Shown here piece after piece: positions 1-5,493 of a stretch of DNA of 6,455 nt (the first letter of the stretch is position 1; the number at the start of each line of letters is the position of its first letter). The notes beneath the pieces are model-generated. The model saw nothing but the letters and a program-made list of their open reading frames with translations. It did no database searches and was not told the DNA's origin. This DNA is from Microcaldota archaeon (GTDB lineage Archaea > Micrarchaeota > Micrarchaeia > Anstonellales > Bilamarchaeaceae). Location of the stretch: the NCBI GenBank assembly GCA_030666035.1, contig DAOUYQ010000048.1:1-6455 (forward strand), read 5' to 3'. Both the position numbers and the translations under genes were made by a program.

Positions 1-458
1 ATTCTTCTTTTTGCCCTTTTGCATTTCTTTGGAAGTTTCCCGCTCCTGCAATATTCCTTAAAATGGTTCAGGAATTCCGGCCTCCCGTCAAATTCCTCAA
101 TAAACTCCACGAATTTGGAAATCTGCGCATTTGTTTCTTTGTGAAGGTGATGCTCCAGAATGCACGCATCTTCCCCTGCAACTTTTGGGCTCACTAAAAG
201 CAGCTTAAGCAGCTTCTCAAAAATTTCATGCCGCGTTTTTACTTTCATTGCTTCTATACTGCCCTGTTGAGTAAGTGTCACCCCCCCATATTTTTCATAG
301 TGGATATATCCACCTTCCTTCAGCTTCCAGAGCATTTCACTTACGCTTGGAGGTTTTACGCCAAGCCTTGCTGCAATCTCCTTGGCCCTTGCATACCCAT
401 TTTTCTCAACTAATATCAGTATTGCTTCCAGATAGTCTTCGGCTTTTTGGCTTAGCAT
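1..458 (-). CDS. DtxR/MntR-family metal-dependent transcriptional repressor (3' end beyond window)
   Basis: The visible 152 codons contain an N-terminal winged helix-turn-helix (about residues 5-65, with AKEIAARLGV and PPSVSEMLWKL as the helix pair and YEKYGGV as the wing), followed by the helical metal-binding and dimerisation domain. The metal ligands of Bacillus MntR fall at the same numbers: D8, E11, H77, E102 and H103. Position 99 is Cys instead of Glu, as in the primary site of DtxR/IdeR. This exact register supports the ATG at 458. An in-frame GTG at 503 would add 15 residues with no family match. No Shine-Dalgarno is seen, so the mRNA may be leaderless. The tail is basic (KKCKRAKRR) and remains open at the edge, so a C-terminal FeoA/SH3-like domain cannot be judged. 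The family represses iron or manganese uptake genes when loaded with metal. The nearby feo genes and their TTAGG/CCTAA elements make it the likely regulator here (inference). Confidence 0.9.
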   Translation of the reverse strand, partial: MLSQKAEDYLEAILILVEKNGYARAKEIAARLGVKPPSVSEMLWKLKEGGYIHYEKYGGVTLTQQGSIEAMKVKTRHEIFEKLLKLLLVSPKVAGEDACILEHHLHKETNAQISKFVEFIEEFDGRPEFLNHFKEYCRSGKLPKKCKRAKRR

Positions 459-544
459 GAACGTTTCGGGAAGCCAAACTTTTTTAAGCTTTCCAACAAC
501 CACAGATTAAAAGCTTGCCCCCCTTTCACCTATAAGGTGGAACA
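459..544. promoter_or_regulatory. Divergent promoter region between the DtxR-type repressor and the NifX-like gene
   Basis: This 86-nt spacer must carry both divergent promoters. On the plus strand a TATA-like GATTAAAAG (505-513) lies about 35 nt before the ATG at 545, which would give a very short leader holding the ribosome-binding site. On the minus strand CTTAAAAAA (491-483) would place transcription start close to the ATG at 458, consistent with a leaderless message. Two related stretches (TTTAAGCTTTCC at 483-494 and TAAAAGCTTGCC at 508-519) share an AAGCTT core 25 bp apart. The TTAGG-N16-CCTAA element found before feoA is absent here. Promoter positions are inferred from sequence only. 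Confidence 0.45.
527..539. repeat. Perfect 13-bp inverted repeat CACCT-ATA-AGGTG covering a ribosome-binding site
   Basis: The arms CACCT (527-531) and AGGTG (535-539) are exact reverse complements around a 3-nt ATA centre. The right arm is also the Shine-Dalgarno of the gene starting at 545 (AGGTG, 5 nt before ATG). It could be a protein operator, or an RNA hairpin hiding the ribosome-binding site if transcription starts upstream of it. It may also be chance, since the SD itself supplies one arm. Confidence 0.4.
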
Positions 545-916
545 ATGAAAGTTGCAATCCCTTCAGAAAAACCTGAAATGGGCTCGAGAATGAGCCCGGT
601 ATTTGGAAGGTGCCCCTACTTCATGATTGTGGAGATTGAGGCAGGAAAAATCGTGAAAAGCGAAGCAGTTTCAAACCCAGGAATAAATGAGCCTGGAGGG
701 GCAGGAATGGCTGCTGCGCAGGAAATATCCAAGCAGGGGGCAATTGCCCTGATTGCAGGCACATTAGGGCCCAAGGCATTCGCAGCGCTGAACACCCTTG
801 GAATTGAAATATATGAAAATATAAGTGGAAGCGTGCAGGAAAACGCGGATGCGTTCCTGAAGGGCAAGCTCTCCAAGGCGAACCCTGAAAAACACGGCGG
901 CCTTTTCAAAGGGTAA
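545..916 (+). CDS. NifX/MTH1175-like protein (dinitrogenase iron-molybdenum cofactor family)
   Basis: This 123-residue protein consists of a single Nitro_FeMo-Co domain (NifX/NifB-C-terminal/MTH1175 type, an RNase H-like fold). Hallmarks are the N-terminal strand MKVAIPSE, the segment SPVFGRCPYFMIVE (17-30), a GGAG turn (51-54) and the stretch GPKAFAALNTLGIEIY (75-90). Length is normal for the stand-alone family. Relatives in nitrogen fixers bind iron-sulfur cofactor precursors. Stand-alone archaeal and anaerobe versions occur beside MinD-type ferredoxin ATPases, as here, and are thought to act in metal-cluster handling; no nif genes are visible. The ATG at 545 has AGGTG 5 nt upstream. The next gene begins 14 nt after the stop, so the three genes are probably one operon. 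The exact client is unknown. Confidence 0.88.
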   Translation: MKVAIPSEKPEMGSRMSPVFGRCPYFMIVEIEAGKIVKSEAVSNPGINEPGGAGMAAAQEISKQGAIALIAGTLGPKAFAALNTLGIEIYENISGSVQENADAFLKGKLSKANPEKHGGLFKG

Positions 917-919
917 GCT

Positions 920-923
920 GGTG
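920..923 (+). promoter_or_regulatory. Ribosome-binding site GGTG choosing ATG 931 over ATG 925
   Basis: Two in-frame ATGs lie close together. GGTG is only 1 nt from the ATG at 925 but 7 nt from the ATG at 931. The other genes in the window space this motif 4-5 nt from the start, and the protein from 931 begins directly with the strand before the Walker A loop, so 931 is preferred. Confidence 0.6.
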
Positions 924-930
924 CATGTTA

Positions 931-1773
931 ATGAAACTTGCAGTAACCGGGGGGAAAGGGGGAACCGGAAAATCCATGGTTGCAACTGCATTGGCAGTTG
1001 AGCTTGCAAAGAACCATAAGGTTCTTCTTGCTGACCTGGATGTAGATTGCCCGGATGACCATCTTCTTTTGTCTATTGAGCGGGAGAAGGAAAAGGATGT
1101 AATGCTCGAAGTGCCCAAGCTGATTCCTGAAAAGTGCATAAAGTGCGGAAGGTGTGCAGAGGTTTGCAGGGAGAATGCAATCCTTTTCCAGAAGGAAAAA
1201 GGCCCAAGTTTCATGCTTGAGCAGTGCACAGCATGCACAGCATGCATGATTGCATGCCCTGTTGGGGCAATTGGGAAGAAGAGCATTTGCGCAGGAAAAA
1301 TTTATCTGGGTTCTGGATATGGAGTTGATTTTATTTCCGGGGAACTGGAGCCGGGGCAAAAGGAAAGCTCTCCAGTAGTAAATGCTACAAAGGAAGTTAT
1401 TGCACGCAAAGAAAAAGAATATGATTTTATTATTGTGGATACTGCTGCAGGAACCCATTGCAGTGTAATTGCTGCGCTCAGGGGCTGCAGCGTAGCCCTT
1501 CCGGTTGCTGAGCCCACACCCATGGGCTCCCATGATCTGGGCCTAATCCTGGAACTGCTAAGCGAACTGAAGATTCCTGCAGAGGGTGTCCTGAATAAAG
1601 AAGGGATAGGAGACAGGAAACTGGCAGAGGATGTTTTTAAGAAACACCATGTTGGAATCTGCTCAGAAATTCCCTACAAAAGAGAAATTGCAGAAAGGTA
1701 TTCAAAAGGAATCCCAATTAATGATGAAAGCATAAGGAAGCTAGCAGAAAAAGTGCAGGGGTGGAAGAAATGA
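931..1773 (+). CDS. MinD-superfamily P-loop ATPase with inserted 2x[4Fe-4S] ferredoxin domain (first of pair)
   Basis: The 280-residue protein (from ATG 931) belongs to the COG1149 type. It has a deviant Walker A loop KGGTGKS (9-15), the LDVD switch I/A' motif (36-39), the switch II motif DTAAGTHC (170-177) and an NKEG nucleotide-recognition motif near residue 223. Inserted between them is a bacterial-type ferredoxin with two CxxCxxCxxxC sets: Cys 69, 72, 75, 79 and Cys 99, 102, 105, 109. It should bind ATP, dimerise and carry two [4Fe-4S] clusters in the cytoplasm. Members of this family usually occur as adjacent pairs together with a NifX/MTH1175 protein, exactly as here; a role in iron-sulfur or metal-cluster transfer is proposed rather than established. 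Switch I continues as CPDDH, unlike the TPNLG of its partner. The stop overlaps the next start as ATGA. Confidence 0.92.
   Translation: MKLAVTGGKGGTGKSMVATALAVELAKNHKVLLADLDVDCPDDHLLLSIEREKEKDVMLEVPKLIPEKCIKCGRCAEVCRENAILFQKEKGPSFMLEQCTACTACMIACPVGAIGKKSICAGKIYLGSGYGVDFISGELEPGQKESSPVVNATKEVIARKEKEYDFIIVDTAAGTHCSVIAALRGCSVALPVAEPTPMGSHDLGLILELLSELKIPAEGVLNKEGIGDRKLAEDVFKKHHVGICSEIPYKREIAERYSKGIPINDESIRKLAEKVQGWKK
1760..1764 (+). promoter_or_regulatory. Ribosome-binding site GGTGG choosing ATG 1770
   Basis: GGTGG inside the end of the preceding gene lies 5 nt before the ATG at 1770, which forms an ATGA overlap with that gene's stop. An in-frame GTG at 1761 would lie within the motif itself and is therefore unlikely as the start. 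Confidence 0.65.
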
Positions 1774-2633
1774 TTATAAACGTGCTTTCGGGGAAAGGCG
1801 GAACCGGCAAAAGCACTGTTGCAGCCTCCCTTGTACATCTCCTTGCAGAAAAGGAAACTGTGGTTGCAGCAGATTGCGATGTAGATACTCCCAATTTAGG
1901 GATCTTGTTTGGATTGGATGATGATGATTTTGAGAAGAATGCAGTGAGCACAGGGGCAAAAGCATTTTTGATTAAAGAAAAATGCACAAAGTGCGCAAAA
2001 TGCATGGGAATATGCGTTTTTTCAGCAGTAAGCTGGGAAATCGGCCCAGTAATTGATAAGTATGCCTGTGAGGGCTGCGGGGCATGCGGCCTGATATGCC
2101 CCGAAGGCGCAATTGAGCTGAGAAAGGTTGAGAATGGCTGGGTTGGAAAAGCAAAAAAAGGAAATATTGGAATTGCAACCGGGCAGCTAAAAATCGGAGA
2201 AGCAGGCTCAGGGGATATAGTTACACTGGTAAAAGCAAAAGCAGACAGGATTCAGGCAGAGATGGATGCAGAGAACATAATCCTGGACTCGGCTGCAGGA
2301 ATCGGGTGCCCGGTAATTGCATCTGTCCTGGGCAGTGATTATGCAGTTGCAGTTACAGAGCCTACCCCTTCTGCATTCTCTGATCTGAAACGGGTTCTTA
2401 AAGTAGTGGAATATTTCAAGGTCCCCTATGGAATTGTGGTCAATAAAAGCACGCTGAACCCCGGCTTTGCAGCGGAAATACAGAAATTTGCAAAAGAAAA
2501 AAATGTAGAAGTGCTTGCAGAGCTTCCTTATGATTTGAGGTTTGTAGAAGCTGCAGTTGAGATGAAGCCCGTTGTTGAATATGCGCCTGAATTCCGCAGG
2601 GTTTTTGAAGGGATTCTCACGAAAATTATCTAG
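1770..2633 (+). CDS. MinD-superfamily P-loop ATPase with inserted 2x[4Fe-4S] ferredoxin domain (second of pair)
   Basis: The 287-residue protein has the same build as its upstream neighbour: Walker A KGGTGKS (9-15), switch I CDVDTPNLG (36-44), a ferredoxin insert with Cys 72, 75, 78, 82 and Cys 100, 103, 106, 110, switch II DSAAGIGC (173-180), the segment TEPTP (196-200) and nucleotide-base motif NKST (225-228). All ATPase and cluster ligands are present, so it should be active. The start at ATG 1770 overlaps the previous stop (ATGA) and has GGTGG 5 nt upstream, implying coupled translation. The two proteins differ clearly in sequence, which suggests an obligate heterodimer or two partner-specific forms rather than a recent duplication (inference). 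Comparable gene pairs in Desulfovibrio lie with the orange-protein (ORP) genes. No terminator is obvious after the stop. Confidence 0.92.
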   Translation: MIINVLSGKGGTGKSTVAASLVHLLAEKETVVAADCDVDTPNLGILFGLDDDDFEKNAVSTGAKAFLIKEKCTKCAKCMGICVFSAVSWEIGPVIDKYACEGCGACGLICPEGAIELRKVENGWVGKAKKGNIGIATGQLKIGEAGSGDIVTLVKAKADRIQAEMDAENIILDSAAGIGCPVIASVLGSDYAVAVTEPTPSAFSDLKRVLKVVEYFKVPYGIVVNKSTLNPGFAAEIQKFAKEKNVEVLAELPYDLRFVEAAVEMKPVVEYAPEFRRVFEGILTKII

Positions 2634-2753
2634 TTGCCATGGGCTTTCCTGCCAGGCATCATTATGGGCCAGTAAAATCGGCAGATGCGGTTTCCTGCAA
2701 CTCCGGTTGCCAGATAGGCATTAGGCAGCAGTTGGGCAGAATTCTCAAGTATT
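2634..2753 (+). other. Non-coding stretch upstream of the feo promoter
   Basis: This 120-nt part of the gap before feoA shows no convincing gene or terminator. It holds a small potential hairpin, GCAAC-TCCG-GTTGC (2697-2710), without a following T-run, and a lone TTAGG (2721-2725) with no CCTAA at the spacing of the operator. A 46-codon reading frame from ATG 2639 would run through the operator and lacks a ribosome-binding site. Confidence 0.4.
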
Positions 2754-2779
2754 TTAGGGCAACAATTAAATTTACCTAA
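2754..2779 (+). promoter_or_regulatory. Putative iron-box operator TTAGG-N16-CCTAA overlapping the feoABC promoter
   Basis: TTAGG (2754-2758) and its reverse complement CCTAA (2775-2779) flank 16 bp. The spacer includes a TATA-like TTAAATTT (2766-2773), about 45-50 nt before the feoA start, so a bound repressor would block TBP. The same element with the same spacer occurs twice before the gene at 5553. TTAGG and CCTAA are the half-sites of the DtxR/IdeR iron box, which normally has a 9-bp spacer. Binding by the DtxR-type protein at 1-458 is inferred. Confidence 0.75.
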
Positions 2780-2808
2780 CTTTACAATCCCTTCCAAACC
2801 TGAATTTC

Positions 2809-2813
2809 GTGAT
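2809..2813 (+). promoter_or_regulatory. Ribosome-binding site GTGAT choosing ATG 2818 for feoA
   Basis: GTGAT matches the complement of the archaeal 16S 3' end and lies 4 nt before ATG 2818. The in-frame GTG at 2809 forms part of this motif, and the next ATG at 2827 has its GGTGG only 2 nt away, so 2818 fits best. Confidence 0.5.
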
Positions 2814-2817
2814 ACTT

Positions 2818-3114
2818 ATGGTGGAGATGTCCCTTAGAGCCCTCAATGAAATGGAGCAGGGAAGAATAGTGGAAATCAAGGCTGAGCGCCAGCTCCGCAA
2901 GCACCTTACTGAGATGGGTTTTGACCCAGGCTCCATAGTTACAGTAATAAACAAAGGCACTTCCGGGCTTATGGTAGTAGAAATAAAGGGCTGCTGCAGG
3001 GTTGCGATAAGTACGGACATGGCCGGAAACATACTTGTAGAAAAAATTGAAAATTCCGGGTTGCCCCAGGGCAGGCAAAGGCGCTGCCATGGCAGGGGCC
3101 GCCGCTGGTGGTAG
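2818..3114 (+). CDS. feoA: FeoA, small SH3-like accessory protein of ferrous iron transport
   Basis: About 98 residues form the FeoA SH3-like beta-barrel. The family pattern is clear: SLRALNEMEQGRIVEI, then LRKHLTEMGFDPGS with the conserved Met-Gly-Phe-x-Pro-Gly turn, the strand VTVINKG, and a final VAISTDMAGNILVEKI. FeoA is a cytosolic partner thought to bind the FeoB G domain or core and tune Fe2+ transport. The C-terminus adds a basic, aromatic tail (GRQRRCHGRGRRWW). The last two Trp codons and the stop contain the GGTGG used as the feoB ribosome-binding site, and feoB starts 1 nt after the stop, so translation is probably coupled. It is the first gene after a TTAGG-N16-CCTAA operator and TATA-like box, so iron repression is likely. 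Confidence 0.93.
   Translation: MVEMSLRALNEMEQGRIVEIKAERQLRKHLTEMGFDPGSIVTVINKGTSGLMVVEIKGCCRVAISTDMAGNILVEKIENSGLPQGRQRRCHGRGRRWW
3107..3111 (+). promoter_or_regulatory. Ribosome-binding site GGTGG choosing ATG 3116 for feoB
   Basis: GGTGG lies 4 nt before ATG 3116 and inside the Trp-Trp-stop codons of feoA. Longer in-frame starts (ATG 3089, TTG 3047) lie within feoA, lack such a site, and would add a Gly/Ala-rich leader not expected before the G domain. Confidence 0.7.
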
Positions 3115-3115
3115 A

Positions 3116-5167
3116 ATGCTTCAAAAAAAGAAACGCCCGGTAATTGCCCTGGCAGGAAACCCAAATACCGGAAAGAGCACAGTATTTAATGCACTTACAG
3201 GCGCCCACCAGAAAATAGGGAACTGGCCCGGCGCAACAGTGGAGAAAAGATGGGGCACTCTTCTCAAAAAGCACAGGAGGGGGGGCCAGTCAGCGAAGAT
3301 AGTGGATCTCCCTGGCACATACAGCCTTTCTGCTTACACTACTGAAGAACTGATAGCGCGTAATTTTATTGTAGAGGAAAAACCGGATGTAGTTGTAGAT
3401 GTTGTAGATGCCTCCAACCTGGAGAGGAACCTATACCTTGCCCTCCAGCTCAAGGAACTTGGCGCAAATCTTGTAATTGCCCTGAACATGGTGGATATTG
3501 CCCAGAGAAGGGGCTACAAAATAGATGTGAAGAAGCTTTCTGAATTGATGGGCTGCCCGGTTGTGCCCCTTGTTGCGGACAAGGAAAGGGGAATAGAAGA
3601 GCTTATTGAAGTTTCAATGCTTGCGGCTGAGGGCAAAGTGAAATCCCGCCAGCTTTCAGTCAACTATGGAAGGGACCTTGAAGGGGAAATTGAAGAGCTT
3701 GCAGACCATGTTTTGCGGCATGCAAAGCCGCTCGCAAAAAAGTACGGTGCCCGCTGGGTGGCAGTAAAGCTTCTTGAAAACGATGCCGAAATAATTTCCA
3801 AAGTAAATTCCCTGGATGATGATATCTGCGATATTAGCCTGATAAATTTTGCAAAGGAAACCGAGGAAAAGCTTGGGGAGCCTATAGACATCAATATTGC
3901 CTCCAGGCGCTACGGATTCATAAACGGAATAGTAAAAACCGTCCTTGAAAAAAGCCCGGAAGAAAGGATAATAAGAAGCGACCAGATAGACCGCCTCATT
4001 ACCAACCCCATTCTCGGCATGCCCATCTTCTTTGCAATAATGTATGTTCTTTACCAGGCAGTGTTCCTGGTGGGTGAGCCCCTGATGGGCCTGGTAGAAG
4101 GGGGAGTTGAACTTGTTTCAGAATTTGCTGAAAATGCCCTGATTGCATACAATGCGCCTGAATGGCTCTCCAGCCTTATTCTTGCAGCCCTTATAGAAGG
4201 TGTAGGCAACGTCCTCATCTTCCTGCCGAATATCCTCCTGCTTTTTTTGGGAATTGCAATACTTGAGGATACCGGCTACATGGCCCGTGCCGCCTTTGTA
4301 ATGAACCGGGTGATGCAGAAAATAGGCCTGCACGGCAAATCATTCATTTCCCTTGTGCTGGGCTTTGGATGCAACATTCCGGGAATAATGGCTGCGCGCA
4401 CCCTGAAGAACAAGGATGACCGCCTCCTCACCATTCTTATTAACCCGTTAGTCCCATGTGCCGCGCGCATGGAAGTTTTCGTCTTTATTGCAGGTGCATT
4501 TTTTGTCCCTGCTGTTGCAGGCCAAGTCGTATTTTCCCTTCTCCTGCTCAGTTTTGTGCTAATTGCACTAGCAGGCATCCTCTTTAGGAAATTCTTAGTT
4601 GGGGGAAAAAGGGAACCCTTTGTTATGGAGCTTCCCCCTTACCATGTTCCCACCATAAAAGGGCTCATCCTCCACATGTGGGAGAGGACAAAAGTATTCG
4701 TCCAGAAGGCAGGAACCGTGATTTTTGTGGTTGCATTGTTAATGTGGTTCCTTGCAAGCTACCCGGATGGGGTTGAATACGGAAGCGCAGAGAGCTATAT
4801 AGGCATGCTTGGCAAGGGGCTCTCTCCAATATTTGCCCCGCTTGGATTTGACTGGAGGGGAACAGTTGCCCTGTTATTTGGGTTCCTTGCAAAAGAGGTC
4901 GTAATTTCAGCCTTTGGAATTCTTTACGGTGTTGCTGATGAGGCTGTCCTCACAGATACCATTGCAGCAGTGTGGACTCCCCTCCAGGCATATGTATTTA
5001 TGGTATTTATCCTGATTTATGTGCCATGCTTTGCGGCTGTTGCCGTAATAAAACAGGAAACGGGCTCCTGGAAATGGATGGCGTTTGCAATAATCTATAC
5101 GACTGCACTTGCATGGATTGTTGCCTTCCTTGTGCTGCAGCTTGGCACGCTGCTTGGATACGCATAG
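3116..5167 (+). CDS. feoB: FeoB, ferrous iron transporter with N-terminal G domain
   Basis: This 683-residue polytopic membrane protein imports Fe2+. The N-terminal G domain shows G1 GNPNTGKS (14-21), a switch I Thr in NWPGATVEKRWG (36-47), G3 DLPG (64-67), G4 NMVD (124-127) and a G5-like VADKERG (153-159). A helical GDI-type spacer follows to about residue 270. The membrane core starts near NPILGMPIFF (297-306). It carries the FeoB signatures LEDTGYMARAAF (383-394), GFGCNIPGIMAARTL (416-430), the second gate-type segment LVPCAAR (445-451), ELPPY (505-509), FLAKEVVIS (590-598) and YVPCFAAV (635-642). Several hydrophobic segments between 299 and 680 fit the usual multi-span core. Length is close to typical for archaeal FeoB and no damage is seen. 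It sits between feoA (1-nt gap) and a FeoC-like gene whose ribosome-binding site overlaps its stop, under the same putative iron-box promoter. Confidence 0.97.
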   Translation: MLQKKKRPVIALAGNPNTGKSTVFNALTGAHQKIGNWPGATVEKRWGTLLKKHRRGGQSAKIVDLPGTYSLSAYTTEELIARNFIVEEKPDVVVDVVDASNLERNLYLALQLKELGANLVIALNMVDIAQRRGYKIDVKKLSELMGCPVVPLVADKERGIEELIEVSMLAAEGKVKSRQLSVNYGRDLEGEIEELADHVLRHAKPLAKKYGARWVAVKLLENDAEIISKVNSLDDDICDISLINFAKETEEKLGEPIDINIASRRYGFINGIVKTVLEKSPEERIIRSDQIDRLITNPILGMPIFFAIMYVLYQAVFLVGEPLMGLVEGGVELVSEFAENALIAYNAPEWLSSLILAALIEGVGNVLIFLPNILLLFLGIAILEDTGYMARAAFVMNRVMQKIGLHGKSFISLVLGFGCNIPGIMAARTLKNKDDRLLTILINPLVPCAARMEVFVFIAGAFFVPAVAGQVVFSLLLLSFVLIALAGILFRKFLVGGKREPFVMELPPYHVPTIKGLILHMWERTKVFVQKAGTVIFVVALLMWFLASYPDGVEYGSAESYIGMLGKGLSPIFAPLGFDWRGTVALLFGFLAKEVVISAFGILYGVADEAVLTDTIAAVWTPLQAYVFMVFILIYVPCFAAVAVIKQETGSWKWMAFAIIYTTALAWIVAFLVLQLGTLLGYA

Positions 5168-5171
5168 GTGA
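5166..5171 (+). promoter_or_regulatory. Ribosome-binding site AGGTGA choosing ATG 5176
   Basis: AGGTGA overlaps the feoB stop codon (TAG at 5165-5167) and lies 4 nt before ATG 5176. This sets the start of the FeoC-like gene, although its reading frame stays open back to 4972 inside feoB. Confidence 0.75.
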
Positions 5172-5175
5172 ATTT

Positions 5176-5439
5176 ATGTTGAAAAAAATATTAATTGAAA
5201 TAGATTCCGGCTGCACTTCCGTATGCACACTTGCTGAGAAGCTGGGCGTAGAAAAAGAAGCCATTTTGGGCCAGCTCAAAACACTAATCCAGCAGGGCTA
5301 CCTGAGCACCCAGGACAAGCAGCGCTGCAATGTCTGCACCAAAGGATGCCCGGGATGCGGAATGAGTGAGGCCCCAAACCAGGGAGTAACCATTTTCATA
5401 ACTGAAAAAGGGAGAAAACTACTTGATAAAACAAACTGA
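5176..5439 (+). CDS. FeoC-like winged-helix protein with Cys cluster
   Basis: The 87-residue protein has an N-terminal winged helix: CTLAEKLGVEKEAILGQLKTLIQQGYL (17-43) is the helix-turn-helix. A Cys-rich loop with Cys 51, 54, 58 and 61 (CNVCTKGCPGC) follows, then a wing-like strand VTIFITEKGRKLL (71-83). Two further Cys lie at 13 and 17. This order, the size and the position directly after feoB fit FeoC, the small iron-sulfur winged-helix partner of FeoAB in enterobacteria, although sequence similarity to those is limited. A cluster-bearing FeoC-type protein may regulate feo transcription or stabilise FeoB; neither role can be read from sequence. It is cotranscribed with feoB, judging from the 8-nt gap and overlapping ribosome-binding site. 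Alternatives are a DtxR- or ArsR-like small regulator or a structural subunit. Confidence 0.75.
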   Translation: MLKKILIEIDSGCTSVCTLAEKLGVEKEAILGQLKTLIQQGYLSTQDKQRCNVCTKGCPGCGMSEAPNQGVTIFITEKGRKLLDKTN

Positions 5440-5462
5440 ATCCTCCAAAAAACTTCCATATT

Positions 5463-5488
5463 TTAGGGATAGATTTAGAATGACCTAA
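5463..5488 (+). promoter_or_regulatory. Distal iron-box operator TTAGG-N16-CCTAA of a tandem pair
   Basis: TTAGG (5463-5467) and CCTAA (5484-5488) again flank exactly 16 bp, with the extended TTTTAGGG left side and ACCTAAC right side seen before feoA. Its spacer holds only a weak TATA-like sequence (GATTTAGAA). It begins 31 bp, about three helical turns, before the proximal copy, so both could be bound on the same DNA face. Confidence 0.7.
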
Positions 5489-5493
5489 CTTTT

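Noticed and set aside
228..460. Two overlapping plus-strand frames of 61 codons over the DtxR-type gene
   Set aside because: They are antisense to a well-supported regulator and show no ribosome-binding site or protein features.
459..503. An upstream GTG start (503) for the DtxR-type gene
   Set aside because: The residue numbering of the metal site matches MntR exactly from ATG 458, and the extension covers the likely minus-strand promoter.
928..1533. A 201-codon frame on the minus strand opposite the first ATPase
   Set aside because: It lies wholly antisense to a gene with full motif support, and its Cys- and aromatic-rich composition is that of a complementary-strand shadow.
1896..1921. 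TTTAGGG inside the second ATPase gene as another operator half
   Set aside because: No CCTAA occurs at the 16-bp spacing, and it lies in coding sequence.
2697..2710. Hairpin GCAAC-TCCG-GTTGC as a terminator of the ATPase operon
   Set aside because: The stem is only 5 bp and no T-run follows, so there is not enough to call a terminator.
2639..2779. A 46-codon reading frame starting at ATG 2639 with a CNSGC motif
   Set aside because: It lacks a ribosome-binding site, runs through the putative operator and TATA box of feoA, and has no recognisable composition or family.
4972..5175. An N-terminal extension of the FeoC-like protein into feoB
   Set aside because: This is the same frame left open by chance; AGGTGA at 5166-5171 and the family-like length fix the start at 5176.
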